Notes: generated by a model from the sequence alone, not told the origin. Shown: positions 19,090 through 29,377, counted from the first letter of the stretch. The stretch: DNA of 64,000 nucleotides from Variovorax paradoxus (GCF_009755665.1 NZ_CP046622.1:2790001-2854000), one strand, 5' to 3'. Numbers and translations: made by a program.

Positions 19090-20907
19090 ATGAACACAGC
19101 AGAGACAAAGGAAGTCCGGGGCGCAACCCTGCAGACCGCGGCAAGAACCGCGGCGCAAGCGGTAGCGGTTACAGCCTGCATGGCGCTTTCCGCCTGCGGC
19201 GGGGGCTCCGGCGGCGGTTTCTCGTTCACCCCGACCGCTCCCGCGGCGCCGCCGCCTCCGCCCGCCGACGGGCCCATGGTGCGCACGACCACCGCCGGCA
19301 AGATCGAGGGCGTGGACGACAGCGCCAGGACGGGCACCTGGTTCTGGAAGGGCATTCCGTTCGCCCAGCCGCCGGTTGGCGCGTTGCGCTGGCGCGCGCC
19401 GGTGGAGCCCGAAGCCTGGAGCGGCATCCGCCAGGCCACGCAGTTCGGCAATTCATGTCTGCAGATTGGCCGACTCTTCAGCCCCGGCACCAACAACACC
19501 TTCGACGCCACCGTCGGCACCAACCTGGGCAAGCCGGTCGGCAGCGAGGACTGCCTGTTCGTCAACATCTGGCGCCCGGCCACCGAAGAGAAGAACCTGC
19601 CCGTGCTGCTGTTCGTGCACGGCGGCAGCAACATCTCGGGCTACACAGCCGATCCGCTGTATGACGGCGCGGCGCTGGCAAAAACCGCCAACGCGGTGGT
19701 TATCACCACCAGCTACCGCCTGGGAATCCTGGGGTTCATCAACGTGCCGCAACTGCGCCCAGGCGGCACGGCGGGCGACGATTCGGGCAACTTTGCGCTG
19801 CTGGACATCATGGCGGCGTTGCGCTTCATCCGGGGCAACGCCGCGAGCTTTGGCGGCGACGCGGGCAACGTCACGCTCTCGGGCGAGTCGGCCGGCGCCA
19901 CCAACCTGCTGGCGGTCATGACCTCGCCGATGGCCAAGGGGCTGTTCCACAAGGCCTTCGAGATGAGCGGCGGCATTTCGCTTGCGAGCAACCTGCCGCC
20001 CGGCACGCTCCCCACGCTGGCTCCGGCGTCAGCCTCGCTCGCGCAGGGCCAGGCGATCCTGGAGAGACTGCTCGTCGCCGATGGCACTGTGGCCGATGCC
20101 GCCGCGGCCAAGACCTACATCGCCACCCGTACACCGACGCAAATTGCCGACTACATGCGGGCGCAGGAGGGCGGGGCACTGCTGACCAAGGTGGTTGCCG
20201 CCGGCCTGGGTTCCGTCGCACCCATTCCCGACGGCACGGTGCTGCCGGTCGACCCGATCGGCGCCATTGCGGCCGACCAGTACAACAAGGTGCCCATGCT
20301 CGCGGGCAACACGCGCGACGAGGGCAAGCTCTTCGCCTCGCTGCTGGGCACCATCGGTTTTCCGAAGCCGGGCTGGATCGTGACCGATGCGCAGCGCTTC
20401 TCGATGATGTTCAGTTTCGACCCCGACGCGCCGTCCGCGCCCACCGTGGCCGACATCATCGATGCGTCCTACCTTCCGGTAGACACGCCGGGCACGGGCT
20501 ACAACGCGGCCACCGATGTCATCACCCAGGGGCTTTTCGGCGCGAGCCGCGACAACCTGCTCGACACGATGAAGACGCGCCAGTCGAACGTCTGGCACTA
20601 CCGCCTCGACTGGGCGCAGGAGGCGCCGCCGTGGAACGACGTGTACGGCGCGGCGCACGCGTTCGACCTGCCGTTCGTCTTCGGCAACTTCAGCGGCTCG
20701 CTGCTCAGCAACGTGATGGGCGGCAAGGCCAACCAGCCCGGCCGGCTCGCGCTTTCCGGCGCCGTGATGGCGAGCGTGGGTGCCTTCATGCGCAGGGGCG
20801 ATCCGAACACGCCCGAACTCGGCGTCACCTGGGGGACATGGCCTTCGCAGCTGCTGCTCGACGCGACGCCCACGGCCGCCAGAATCATGCCGGTGAACGC
20901 ACCTTGA
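19090..20907 (+). CDS. Lipoprotein carboxylesterase, type B family
   Basis: Alpha/beta-hydrolase of 605 residues related to carboxylesterases and cholinesterases. The N-terminus is long for a lipoprotein signal, with a hydrophobic core and lipobox LSAC at 33-36, followed by a Gly/Ser/Pro linker, so the enzyme should be lipid-anchored in the envelope. The oxyanion motif FVHGGSN and nucleophile Ser267 in GESAG are clear. An acidic residue in GNTRDEGKLF and a His in GAAHAFDLPFVFGN complete a plausible triad. The start at 19090 follows a GGAG. The divergent AraC gene may control it. Substrate unknown. Confidence 0.9.
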   Translation: MNTAETKEVRGATLQTAARTAAQAVAVTACMALSACGGGSGGGFSFTPTAPAAPPPPPADGPMVRTTTAGKIEGVDDSARTGTWFWKGIPFAQPPVGALRWRAPVEPEAWSGIRQATQFGNSCLQIGRLFSPGTNNTFDATVGTNLGKPVGSEDCLFVNIWRPATEEKNLPVLLFVHGGSNISGYTADPLYDGAALAKTANAVVITTSYRLGILGFINVPQLRPGGTAGDDSGNFALLDIMAALRFIRGNAASFGGDAGNVTLSGESAGATNLLAVMTSPMAKGLFHKAFEMSGGISLASNLPPGTLPTLAPASASLAQGQAILERLLVADGTVADAAAAKTYIATRTPTQIADYMRAQEGGALLTKVVAAGLGSVAPIPDGTVLPVDPIGAIAADQYNKVPMLAGNTRDEGKLFASLLGTIGFPKPGWIVTDAQRFSMMFSFDPDAPSAPTVADIIDASYLPVDTPGTGYNAATDVITQGLFGASRDNLLDTMKTRQSNVWHYRLDWAQEAPPWNDVYGAAHAFDLPFVFGNFSGSLLSNVMGGKANQPGRLALSGAVMASVGAFMRRGDPNTPELGVTWGTWPSQLLLDATPTAARIMPVNAP

Positions 20908-21024
20908 TGAGGCGCTTCGTTCCATTCAGCAGTGCGGGTTTGTGTCATTGTGGAAGCGGCCGAAGCTTGCGTGAATCTGTGCTTTGCAAGCTTTCATGAA
21001 GTCATTTCCTTTAGGAGTCCGTAG

Positions 21025-22668
<1,644 letters not shown>

Positions 22669-22690
22669 CGCACCGCCCTGAACCACCGCA

Positions 22691-22776
22691 CTGTCGCGCA
22701 CGCGATAGCAAGGCCGCTTCGGCGGCCTTCCTTCCGGGCAATCCCTGTGCGGGGAAGAAAAGGGCGCTTGTACGCT
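22691..22776 (+). promoter_or_regulatory. Upstream block of the first Liv binding protein (duplicated at 24121-24206)
   Basis: Begins with CTGTCGC and a GCGATAG palindromic partner and ends with CGCTTGTACGCT at 22765-22776. The same two landmarks occur upstream of the second binding-protein gene with identical 74-nt spacing. Within it, 22710-22729 forms an 8-bp stem with a TTCG tetraloop, which may also end the ligase transcript. Confidence 0.5.
22710..22729 (+). terminator. Hairpin after the acyl-CoA ligase gene
   Basis: AAGGCCGC and GCGGCCTT pair perfectly around TTCG, 42 nt after the ligase stop. The following CCTTCC is only weakly U-rich, so termination may be partial. Confidence 0.5.
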
Positions 22777-22818
22777 GGCATCCCGCTTCATACCCGCCAT
22801 TCATCCAGGAGACTCTTC

Positions 22819-24048
22819 ATGCAATTTGCCATCAAGTCCGTAGCTGCTTGTGCCATGCTGGTGAGCGCCGCGGCCGCGTTTGCCCAGAAGGGCGAGACGG
22901 TCAAGATCGCCTGGCTGGACCCGCTCTCGGGGCTGATGGCCGCGGTCGGCACCAACCAGCTCAAGACCACGCAGTTCCTGGCTGAAGAGTTCAACAAGAA
23001 GAATGCCTCGGGCGTGAAGTTCGAGATCATTGCCATCGACAACAAGCTGAGCCCGCAGGAGACCACCGCCGCGCTGCGCTCCGCGCAGGACCAGGGCGCG
23101 CGGTATATCACCCAAGGCAATGGCTCGGGGCCGGCGCTGGCAATCATCGACGCCATCGAGAAGAACAACGCGCGCAATCCCGGCAAGGAACTGCTCTACC
23201 TGAACTATGCGGCGGTCGACCCCGACCTCACCAACAGCAAGTGCAGCTACTGGCACTTTCGCCTGGACGCCGACACCTCCATGAAGATGGAGGCGCTGAC
23301 CACCTGGATGAAGGACCAGACCGACATCAAGAAGGTCTACATCCTCGGGCAGAACTACGCGCACGGCGTGCAGGTGTCGAAATTCGCCAAGGAAAACCTC
23401 AAGACCAAGCGCCCAGACATCCAGATCGTGGGCGACGACCTGCATCCGCTTGCGCAGGTGCGCGACTTCTCGCCCTACATCGCCAAGATTAAGGCGTCGG
23501 GCGCGGACACCGTCATTACCGGCAACTGGGGCTCAGACCTGTCGCTGCTCATCAAGGCGGCGAACGACTCGGGCCTGGACGTCAAGTTCCTCACCTACTA
23601 CGCATTCGGCACCGGCACACCCACGGCCATGGGCGCTACCTCGGCCGGCAAGATCTACACGGTGGCCTACGGCCACTACAACATGGGCGGCGAAATCCAG
23701 AAGCTGCTCGCCGGCTACAAGAAGAAGATGAGCGACGACCTGACGCAATCGTCGATCTATCACACGTTCGCGCTGCTCGATGCCGCCTTCGTGCAGACCA
23801 AGTCGACCGACCCGGTCAAGGTGGCGGCCGCGCTAGAGGGCATGAAGATCAAGAGCTTCAACGGCGAGGTCGAGATGCGCAAGGCCGACCACCAGCTGCA
23901 GCAGGGCCTCTACATATCGCGCTGGGAGAAGGCCAGCGCCAAGTTCCCCTATGACGCCGAAAACACCGGCTACACCAATGTTCCCGTGAAGTACTACGAG
24001 TCGTATGTGGCCAGCACGCCGACGACCTGCCAGATGAAGCGCCCTTGA
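22819..24048 (+). CDS. Branched-chain-type ABC transporter substrate-binding protein (copy 1)
   Basis: Periplasmic LivK/HAAT-family binding protein of 409 residues. A signal peptide of about 22 residues ends at AAAFA. The mature part starts KGETVKIAWLDPLSGLMAA and has the Peripla_BP_6 fold. It is a close paralogue of the next gene: most residues are identical, with divergence concentrated at about 265-310. AGGAG lies about 9 nt upstream of the ATG. The conserved C-terminal pair of cysteines is partly kept (TTCQMKRP). Ligands of this family include branched-chain amino acids, amides and aromatic or short-chain carboxylates; the acyl-CoA genes around it favour a carboxylate or amino acid that enters CoA metabolism. 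Confidence 0.9.
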   Translation: MQFAIKSVAACAMLVSAAAAFAQKGETVKIAWLDPLSGLMAAVGTNQLKTTQFLAEEFNKKNASGVKFEIIAIDNKLSPQETTAALRSAQDQGARYITQGNGSGPALAIIDAIEKNNARNPGKELLYLNYAAVDPDLTNSKCSYWHFRLDADTSMKMEALTTWMKDQTDIKKVYILGQNYAHGVQVSKFAKENLKTKRPDIQIVGDDLHPLAQVRDFSPYIAKIKASGADTVITGNWGSDLSLLIKAANDSGLDVKFLTYYAFGTGTPTAMGATSAGKIYTVAYGHYNMGGEIQKLLAGYKKKMSDDLTQSSIYHTFALLDAAFVQTKSTDPVKVAAALEGMKIKSFNGEVEMRKADHQLQQGLYISRWEKASAKFPYDAENTGYTNVPVKYYESYVASTPTTCQMKRP

Positions 24049-24069
24049 GCGTCTTTGTGAACGCATTTC

Positions 24070-24104
24070 CTACTCGTGGGTAGAAGCCGTCTACCCGTGG
24101 GTAG
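24070..24104. promoter_or_regulatory. Tandem palindromic operator candidate (CTACYCGTGGGTAG x2)
   Basis: Two 14-nt near-palindromes, CTACTCGTGGGTAG (24070-24083) and CTACCCGTGGGTAG (24091-24104), are spaced exactly 21 nt, about two helical turns, so a regulator could bind both on the same face. They lie 22 nt after the first binding-protein stop and 147 nt before the second start. The first copy of the binding-protein gene has no such pair upstream. Confidence 0.5.
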
Positions 24105-24120
24105 CAATTGGAGAAATGCG

Positions 24121-24206
24121 CTGTCGCCTGTGCGATAGAAACGGGCCTTTGCGGCCACCCCCTCCGGGCATTCCCTGAGGGGAGGGGCAGTGAACGCTTG
24201 TACGCT
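24121..24206 (+). promoter_or_regulatory. Upstream block of the second Liv binding protein
   Basis: Carries CTGTCGC at 24121 and CGCTTGTACGCT at 24195-24206, the same landmarks and 74-nt spacing as the block before the first copy. The hairpin between them is degenerate here (GGCC-TTTGC-GGCC). A second hairpin pairs CCCCTC with GAGGGG near 24170-24185. Confidence 0.5.
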
Positions 24207-24250
24207 CGTGCAAGGCTTTTTTGATTCGGTTTGACCAGGAGATATAGATC

Positions 24251-25492
24251 GTGAAGTTCGCTCTGAAAATCGCTACCGCAGCCATCCTTGCCGCAAGCGC
24301 CACCGGCGCTCTGGCCCAGAAGGGTGAAACCGTCAAAATCGCGTGGCTCGACCCGCTCTCGGGCCTGATGGCCGCGGTCGGCACCAACCAGCTCAAGACC
24401 TTCCAGTTCCTGGCCGAAGAATTCAACAAGAAGAATGCGGCCGGCGTGAAGTTCGAGATCATCGGCATCGACAACAAGCTCAGCCCGCAAGAGACCACCG
24501 CCGCACTGCGCTCCGCCATGGACCAGGGCGCCCGCTACGTGGTGCAGGGCAACGGCTCGGGCCCCGCGCTCGCCATCATCGACGCGCTCGAAAAGCACAA
24601 CGCCCGCAACCCGGGCAAGGAAGTGCTGTACATCAACTACGCGGCGGTCGACCCCGACCTCACCAACAGCAAGTGCAGCTACTGGCACTTCCGCCTGGAT
24701 GCCGACACCTCCATGAAGATGGAAGCGCTGACCACCTTCATGAAGGACCAGCCGGACATCAAGAAGGTCTACCTGATCAACCAGAACTACTCGCACGGCC
24801 AGCAGGTCTCCAAGTTCGCAAAGGACAACCTCAAGGCAAAGCGCCCCGACGTGGAAGTAGTAGGCGACGACTTGCACCCGCTCGCCCAGGTGCGCGACTT
24901 TGCGCCGTACATCGCCAAGATCAAGGCATCGGGCGCGGACACCGTCATTACCGGCAACTGGGGCTCCGACCTGGCGCTGCTCATCAAGTCGGCCAACGAC
25001 TCGGGCCTGAACGTCAAGTTCTACACCTACTACGCCGTGACCAACGGCACGCCGACCGCCATGGGCGCGGCCTCGGACGGCAAGGTCTACCAAGTGGGCT
25101 ACAGCCACTACAACGCGCCGGGCCCGGTGCAGCCGCTCATGAACGAGTTCAAGAAGCGCTTCAACGACGACATGTACACCACCGACATCTACACGGTGTA
25201 CGCCATGCTGAGCGAAGCCTTCGTGCGCACCAAGTCGACCGAGCCCGTCAAGGTGGCGGCCGCCATGGAAGGCATGAAGTTCAAGAGCTTCAACGGCGAC
25301 GTCGAGATGCGCAAGGCCGACCACCAGCTGCAGCAGGGCCTGTGGATCACGCGCTGGCAGAAGGCCGACGCCAAGAACCCGTACAGCCCTGAAAACACCG
25401 GCTACACGCTGGCACCGGTGAAGTACTACGAGGCCTATGTCTCGAGCACGCCCACGTCCTGCCAGATGAAGCGGCCCGGCAGCGCCTCGTGA
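24251..25492 (+). CDS. Branched-chain-type ABC transporter substrate-binding protein (copy 2)
   Basis: 413-residue paralogue of the preceding protein with GTG start; AGGAG at about 24237 gives correct spacing. Signal peptide of about 23 residues ending TGALA. It shares the KGETVKIAWLDPLSGLMAA start and the TSCQMKRP end, plus four extra C-terminal residues. The C-lobe segment at about 265-310 differs most from copy 1 (AVTNGTPTAMG, GYSHYNAPGPVQ), which could change ligand preference. A terminator-like hairpin follows, then the permease genes. Being nearest the permeases, this copy is the likely main receptor of the operon. Confidence 0.92.
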   Translation: MKFALKIATAAILAASATGALAQKGETVKIAWLDPLSGLMAAVGTNQLKTFQFLAEEFNKKNAAGVKFEIIGIDNKLSPQETTAALRSAMDQGARYVVQGNGSGPALAIIDALEKHNARNPGKEVLYINYAAVDPDLTNSKCSYWHFRLDADTSMKMEALTTFMKDQPDIKKVYLINQNYSHGQQVSKFAKDNLKAKRPDVEVVGDDLHPLAQVRDFAPYIAKIKASGADTVITGNWGSDLALLIKSANDSGLNVKFYTYYAVTNGTPTAMGAASDGKVYQVGYSHYNAPGPVQPLMNEFKKRFNDDMYTTDIYTVYAMLSEAFVRTKSTEPVKVAAAMEGMKFKSFNGDVEMRKADHQLQQGLWITRWQKADAKNPYSPENTGYTLAPVKYYEAYVSSTPTSCQMKRPGSAS

Positions 25493-25515
25493 CCGCTTCG
25501 GTCGCCTGACCGGTC

Positions 25516-25552
25516 GAGGCCCGACTTCAACACTCGGGCCTCTTTCTTTTTT
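25516..25552 (+). terminator. Intra-operon terminator/attenuator between binding protein and livH
   Basis: A 9-bp stem (GAGGCCCGA / TCGGGCCTC, 9-nt loop) is followed by a T-rich run (25543-25552). It would lower transcription into the permease and ATPase genes relative to the binding protein, the usual stoichiometry for such transporters. Confidence 0.75.
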
Positions 25553-25570
25553 CACGCATCCGAAAGACCG

Positions 25571-26524
25571 ATGAACGTCGAATTCTTCGTCATCTCGCTG
25601 CTCAACGGCGTCAGCTACGGGCTGCTGTTGTTCATGCTGAGCTCTGGCCTTACGCTGATCTTCAGCATGATGGGCGTGCTCAACTTTGCGCACGCCAGCT
25701 TCTACATGCTCGGCGCCTACATCGCCTACACGCTGTCGGGCATCATCGGCTTCTGGCCGGCGCTGTTCGTTGCGCCGCTGCTGGTGGGCCTCCTGGGCGC
25801 CGCGTTCGAGCGCTACAGCCTGCGCCGAGTGCACAAGTTCGGCCACGTGCCCGAGCTCCTGGTGACCTTCGGCCTTTCGTACCTCATCCTCGAAGTGGTG
25901 CAGCTCGCCTGGGGCCGCTCCACCGTGCCCTACGGCCTGCCGCCCCAACTGCAGGGGCCGCTCTTCTCGCTGTACGGCACCCAGTTTCCGAAGTCTCGCT
26001 CCTTCATCATGCTGGTGGCAGTGCTGATGCTCATCTCGGTGTGGCTGCTGCTCACGCGCACCCGCATCGGCCTGGTCATTCAGGCGGCGCTCAAGCACCC
26101 CGACATGGTCGAGGCACTCGGCCACAACGTGCCGCGCGTGTTCATGCTGGTGTTCGGCGGCGGCGCCGCACTCGCGGGCCTGGCGGGCGTGGTGGGCGGC
26201 AACACCTACGTGACCGAGCCGGCAATGGCTGCTTCGGTCGGCTCGATCATCTTCGTGGTGGTGGTGGTCGGCGGCATGGGGTCGCTGGCGGGGGCTTTCC
26301 TTGCATCGCTTCTCATCGGCATCATCCAGACCTTTGCGGTGGCCATGGACCAGTCGCTGGCCACGGGCCTGCGCGCCATCGGCGTCGCCGTGACAGACCA
26401 GACCTTCGGCTACGAACTGCTCAAGCTCACGATCTCGCAGGTTGCGCCGATCCTGCCGTACCTGTTCCTGGTGCTGATCCTCATCTTCAGGCCCAAGGGT
26501 CTTCTTGGAACCCGGGAGGACTGA
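25571..26524 (+). CDS. livH: Branched-chain amino-acid-type ABC permease LivH-like
   Basis: Inner-membrane channel subunit of 317 residues with about eight hydrophobic helices. It begins MNVEFFVISLLNGVSYGLLLFMLSSGLTLIF and has the LivH signatures GVLNFAHASFYMLGAY and the EAA-like loop near ALGHNVPRVFMLVFGGGAALAGLAG. The C-terminus ends in LIFRPKGLLGTRED, typical of the family. It lies 78 nt after the binding-protein gene with a hairpin between, and 4 nt before livM. Assignment to the Liv (HAAT) family is firm; the exact substrate is not. Confidence 0.93.
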   Translation: MNVEFFVISLLNGVSYGLLLFMLSSGLTLIFSMMGVLNFAHASFYMLGAYIAYTLSGIIGFWPALFVAPLLVGLLGAAFERYSLRRVHKFGHVPELLVTFGLSYLILEVVQLAWGRSTVPYGLPPQLQGPLFSLYGTQFPKSRSFIMLVAVLMLISVWLLLTRTRIGLVIQAALKHPDMVEALGHNVPRVFMLVFGGGAALAGLAGVVGGNTYVTEPAMAASVGSIIFVVVVVGGMGSLAGAFLASLLIGIIQTFAVAMDQSLATGLRAIGVAVTDQTFGYELLKLTISQVAPILPYLFLVLILIFRPKGLLGTRED

Positions 26525-26528
26525 CGCC

Positions 26529-27896
26529 ATGACCGCAGCAACCACATCCACCACCCAGAACGAGCAGGGCGCGCAGAACGAGCAGGACGCGCAGAGTACG
26601 CAAAAAATGCAGTACTACCGCTTCAAGCCCTGGAACATCGGGCGCTACCTGGTCTGGACGCTCTTCGCCATCGTGCTGATCGTCTCGCCGCTCCTGTTCA
26701 AGAGCAGCCTGGCACTCACGATGCTCTCGCAGATGGGCTATCTCATCATCATCTGCCTGAGCTACAACATCTTGCTGGGGCAGGGCGGCATGCTGAGCTT
26801 CGGCCACGCGGTCTATGTCGGCCTCGGGTCTTTCCTTGCCATTCATGCCATGAACATGGGCGGCAAGGGCGGCCTGCAGATTCCGCTGGTGCTCATCCCG
26901 CTGGTGGGCGGCCTGGCCGGCATGTTCTTCGCCGTGATCTTCGGCTTTGTGACCACCAAGAAGTCGGGCACCACCTTCGCGATGATCACCATGGGCATCG
27001 GCGAGCTCGTGGCCTCCATGGCGTTGATGTTCCCGACGTTCTTCGGCGGCGAGGGCGGCATCACCACCGACCGCGTGTACGGCCCTACCTTCTTCGGCTT
27101 CAACTTCGGTCCGCAGATCCAGGTGTACTACCTGATCGCCGCGTACTGCTTCGTTTGCACCGGGCTGATGTATGCCTTTACCGGCACGCCGCTCGGCCGC
27201 ATGCTGAACGCCGTGCGCGACAACCCCGAGCGCGTGGAGTTCATCGGCTACAACACGCAGCGCGTGCGCTACTTCGCGTTCATCATCGCCGGCTTCTTCG
27301 CCGGCATCGGCGGCGGCCTCGCGTCAATCAACTTCGAGATCGTGAATGCGGCCGACAGCCTCAACGCCATCCGCTCGGGCGGCTACCTGCTGTTTACCTT
27401 CCTTGGCGGCGCGGTGTTCTTCTTCGGGCCGATCATCGGTGCGGTGCTGCTGGTGTTCGCGTCGATCCTGCTGTCCGAACTGTCGAAGGCCTGGCAGCTG
27501 TACTTCGGCCTGGTGTTCGTGTTCATGGTGATGTTCGCCCCCGGCGGCATCGCAAGCCTGGTGATGATGAACCTGCGCGTTGCCAAGTTCGGCAAGTTCG
27601 ACCGCTTCTGGCTGCTGTATCTCGCGCTTGCGGTGGCGCTGGTGCCGGTGGTCGTCGGGGCCGCGGCGCTCATCGAAATGATCTACCACATCCAGCTGAA
27701 CGCAGCGATGGGGCCGACGCTGAACTTCTTCGGCGTGGCGCTCGACACCTCGGGTGTGGGCAGTTGGCTCGGCGCCCTGGCGATCCTGGCGGTGGGCCTG
27801 GGTGCGCTGGAGGTGGCGCGGCGCCGCTTCGTGCGAGTCTGGGGGCGTGCGCAGGAAGAAATCGAAGCAGAAATCAAGCGTCGGGAGGCGGCGTAA
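26529..27896 (+). CDS. livM: Branched-chain amino-acid-type ABC permease LivM-like
   Basis: Second permease, 455 residues, longer than many LivM because of an N-terminal cytoplasmic tail of about 30 residues rich in Gln, Asn and Glu with an 18-nt direct DNA repeat (units QNEQGA, QNEQDA; 26556-26568 and 26574-26586). The membrane core has the LivM pattern LSYNILLGQGGMLSFGHAVYVGLG and ALRDN-like NAVRDNPERVEFIGYN. Two extra hydrophobic segments near 370-430 precede a basic tail. GGGAGGA lies about 8 nt before the ATG. Its stop overlaps livG by one base (TAATG). Confidence 0.92.
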   Translation: MTAATTSTTQNEQGAQNEQDAQSTQKMQYYRFKPWNIGRYLVWTLFAIVLIVSPLLFKSSLALTMLSQMGYLIIICLSYNILLGQGGMLSFGHAVYVGLGSFLAIHAMNMGGKGGLQIPLVLIPLVGGLAGMFFAVIFGFVTTKKSGTTFAMITMGIGELVASMALMFPTFFGGEGGITTDRVYGPTFFGFNFGPQIQVYYLIAAYCFVCTGLMYAFTGTPLGRMLNAVRDNPERVEFIGYNTQRVRYFAFIIAGFFAGIGGGLASINFEIVNAADSLNAIRSGGYLLFTFLGGAVFFFGPIIGAVLLVFASILLSELSKAWQLYFGLVFVFMVMFAPGGIASLVMMNLRVAKFGKFDRFWLLYLALAVALVPVVVGAAALIEMIYHIQLNAAMGPTLNFFGVALDTSGVGSWLGALAILAVGLGALEVARRRFVRVWGRAQEEIEAEIKRREAA

Positions 27897-28678
27897 TGAG
27901 CGCGCAGCATGCACTGGAACTGAAGTCGCTGCGCAAGAATTTCGGCAAGACCGAGATCATCCGCGGCGTGGACCTGGCGGTGAACGCCGGCGAGCGCGTG
28001 GCCATCATCGGCCCGAACGGAGCGGGCAAGTCGACGCTCTTCAACCTCATCAGCGGCCGCCTTGCGCCCACCAGCGGCGAAGTGCTGCTGAACGGCGAGC
28101 GGATCGACGGCAAGAAGCCTTACGAGATCAACCGGCTGGGCCTTTCGCGCAGCTTCCAGATCACCAACATCTTCCCGAAGCTGAGCGTGTTCGAGAACCT
28201 GCGCTGCGGCGTGCTGTGGAGCCTGGGCTACAAGTACACCTTCCTGCGCTTTCTCTCCAACCTCGACGATGCCAATGCGCGCACCGAGGAACTCATCAAG
28301 CAGATCGGGCTGCAGCGCAAGCGCGACGTGCAGGCGGTAAACCTCACCTACGCCGAACAGCGCGCACTTGAAATCGGCGTAACCATTGCCGGCGGCGCCA
28401 ACGTCATTCTGCTGGACGAGCCCACGGCGGGTATGAGCAAGACCGAGACCTCGCATTTCATCTCGCTCATCAAGCACGTCACCGTCGGCAAGACGCTGCT
28501 GACGGTGGAGCACGACATGGGCGTGGTCTTCGGCCTTGCCGACAAGATTGCGGTGGTGGTGTACGGCGAAGTCATCGCCTTCGACACGCCCGCTGCCGTT
28601 CGCGCCAATGCGCGCGTGCAAGAGGCTTACCTTGGCTCGGCGGTAGCCGATGCACAAAGCCAGGGCCAGGGACACTGA
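27896..28678 (+). CDS. livG: Branched-chain amino-acid-type ABC ATPase LivG-like
   Basis: Cytoplasmic ATPase of 260 residues. Walker A is GPNGAGKST at about 39-47, the signature helix reads NLTYAEQRALEIG in place of canonical LSGGQ but as usual for LivG, and Walker B with the catalytic Glu is VILLDEPTAGM. The switch His lies in VEHDMGVVFGLAD. The start overlaps the livM stop by one base and GGGAGG lies upstream. All nucleotide-binding residues are intact, in contrast to the partner LivF. Confidence 0.95.
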   Translation: MSAQHALELKSLRKNFGKTEIIRGVDLAVNAGERVAIIGPNGAGKSTLFNLISGRLAPTSGEVLLNGERIDGKKPYEINRLGLSRSFQITNIFPKLSVFENLRCGVLWSLGYKYTFLRFLSNLDDANARTEELIKQIGLQRKRDVQAVNLTYAEQRALEIGVTIAGGANVILLDEPTAGMSKTETSHFISLIKHVTVGKTLLTVEHDMGVVFGLADKIAVVVYGEVIAFDTPAAVRANARVQEAYLGSAVADAQSQGQGH

Positions 28679-28681
28679 CAC

Positions 28682-29377
28682 ATGCTGAAGCTTCACGACA
28701 TTCACGCCTACTACGGCAAGAGCCATGTGTTGCATGGCGTTTCATTCGAGGTTGGCGCCGGCGAAATCGTTGCGCTGCTGGGGCGCAACGGCTCTGGCCG
28801 CTCGACCACCGCCAAGGCCATCATGGGCCTGGTGCATGCCGAAGGCACGCTGCGCTGGAAGGACCAGGACGTCCTTCGCAAGAAGGCCTACGAAGTTGCG
28901 CACCTGGGCATCGGCTACGTGCCCGAGAACCGCGACATCTTTCCCAAGCTCACGGTGCACCAGAACCTGCTGCTCGGCCAAAAGGGCTCGGGCAAGGGCA
29001 GCCGCTGGTCTTTCGACGACATGTACGGCATGTTCCCGCGCCTGAAGGAGCGGCAGCACACCGAGGCCGGCGTGCTCTCGGGCGGCGAGCAGCAGATGCT
29101 CACGCTGTGCCGCACGCTCATGGGCGACCCCGACCTCATCATCATCGACGAGCCGACCGAAGGCCTTGCGCCGAAGATCGTCGAGCTGGTGGGGCAGTAC
29201 CTGAAGACGCTCAAGGACAAGGGTATTTCGGTGCTGCTGATCGAGCAGAAGCTCACTATTGCAATGCAGATCTCCGACCGTGCGCTGGTCATGGGCCACG
29301 GCAGCATCGTGTTCGACGGAACGCCCGACAGCCTGCGCGCGGACGCCACCACTCGCAAAGAGTGGCTCGAGGTCTGA
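28682..29377 (+). CDS. livF: Branched-chain amino-acid-type ABC ATPase LivF-like with Arg in Walker A
   Basis: Second ATPase of the transporter, 231 residues, starting 3 nt after livG. Walker A reads GRNGSGRST at about 36-44: the invariant Lys is replaced by Arg (codon CGC, clear in the sequence). Signature LSGGEQQML and Walker B LIIIDEPTEGL are intact, as is the switch-His region LIEQKLTIAMQ. Elsewhere in the family Lys at this position contacts the beta and gamma phosphates, so this site may bind or hydrolyse ATP poorly. The transporter would then run mainly on the site completed by LivG. The change may be conserved in relatives rather than a defect. Confidence 0.92.
   Translation: MLKLHDIHAYYGKSHVLHGVSFEVGAGEIVALLGRNGSGRSTTAKAIMGLVHAEGTLRWKDQDVLRKKAYEVAHLGIGYVPENRDIFPKLTVHQNLLLGQKGSGKGSRWSFDDMYGMFPRLKERQHTEAGVLSGGEQQMLTLCRTLMGDPDLIIIDEPTEGLAPKIVELVGQYLKTLKDKGISVLLIEQKLTIAMQISDRALVMGHGSIVFDGTPDSLRADATTRKEWLEV

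Noticed and set aside
24049..24250. Possible small RNA or riboswitch in the 202-nt gap between the two binding-protein genes.
   Set aside because: The hairpins are explained by the palindromic operator pair and by similarity to the upstream block of the first copy; no known riboswitch core was recognised.
23858..26554. An 898-codon minus-strand open frame across the Liv genes.
   Set aside because: It runs antisense to two binding-protein genes and livH with clear homology on the plus strand; its composition is that of a shadow frame.
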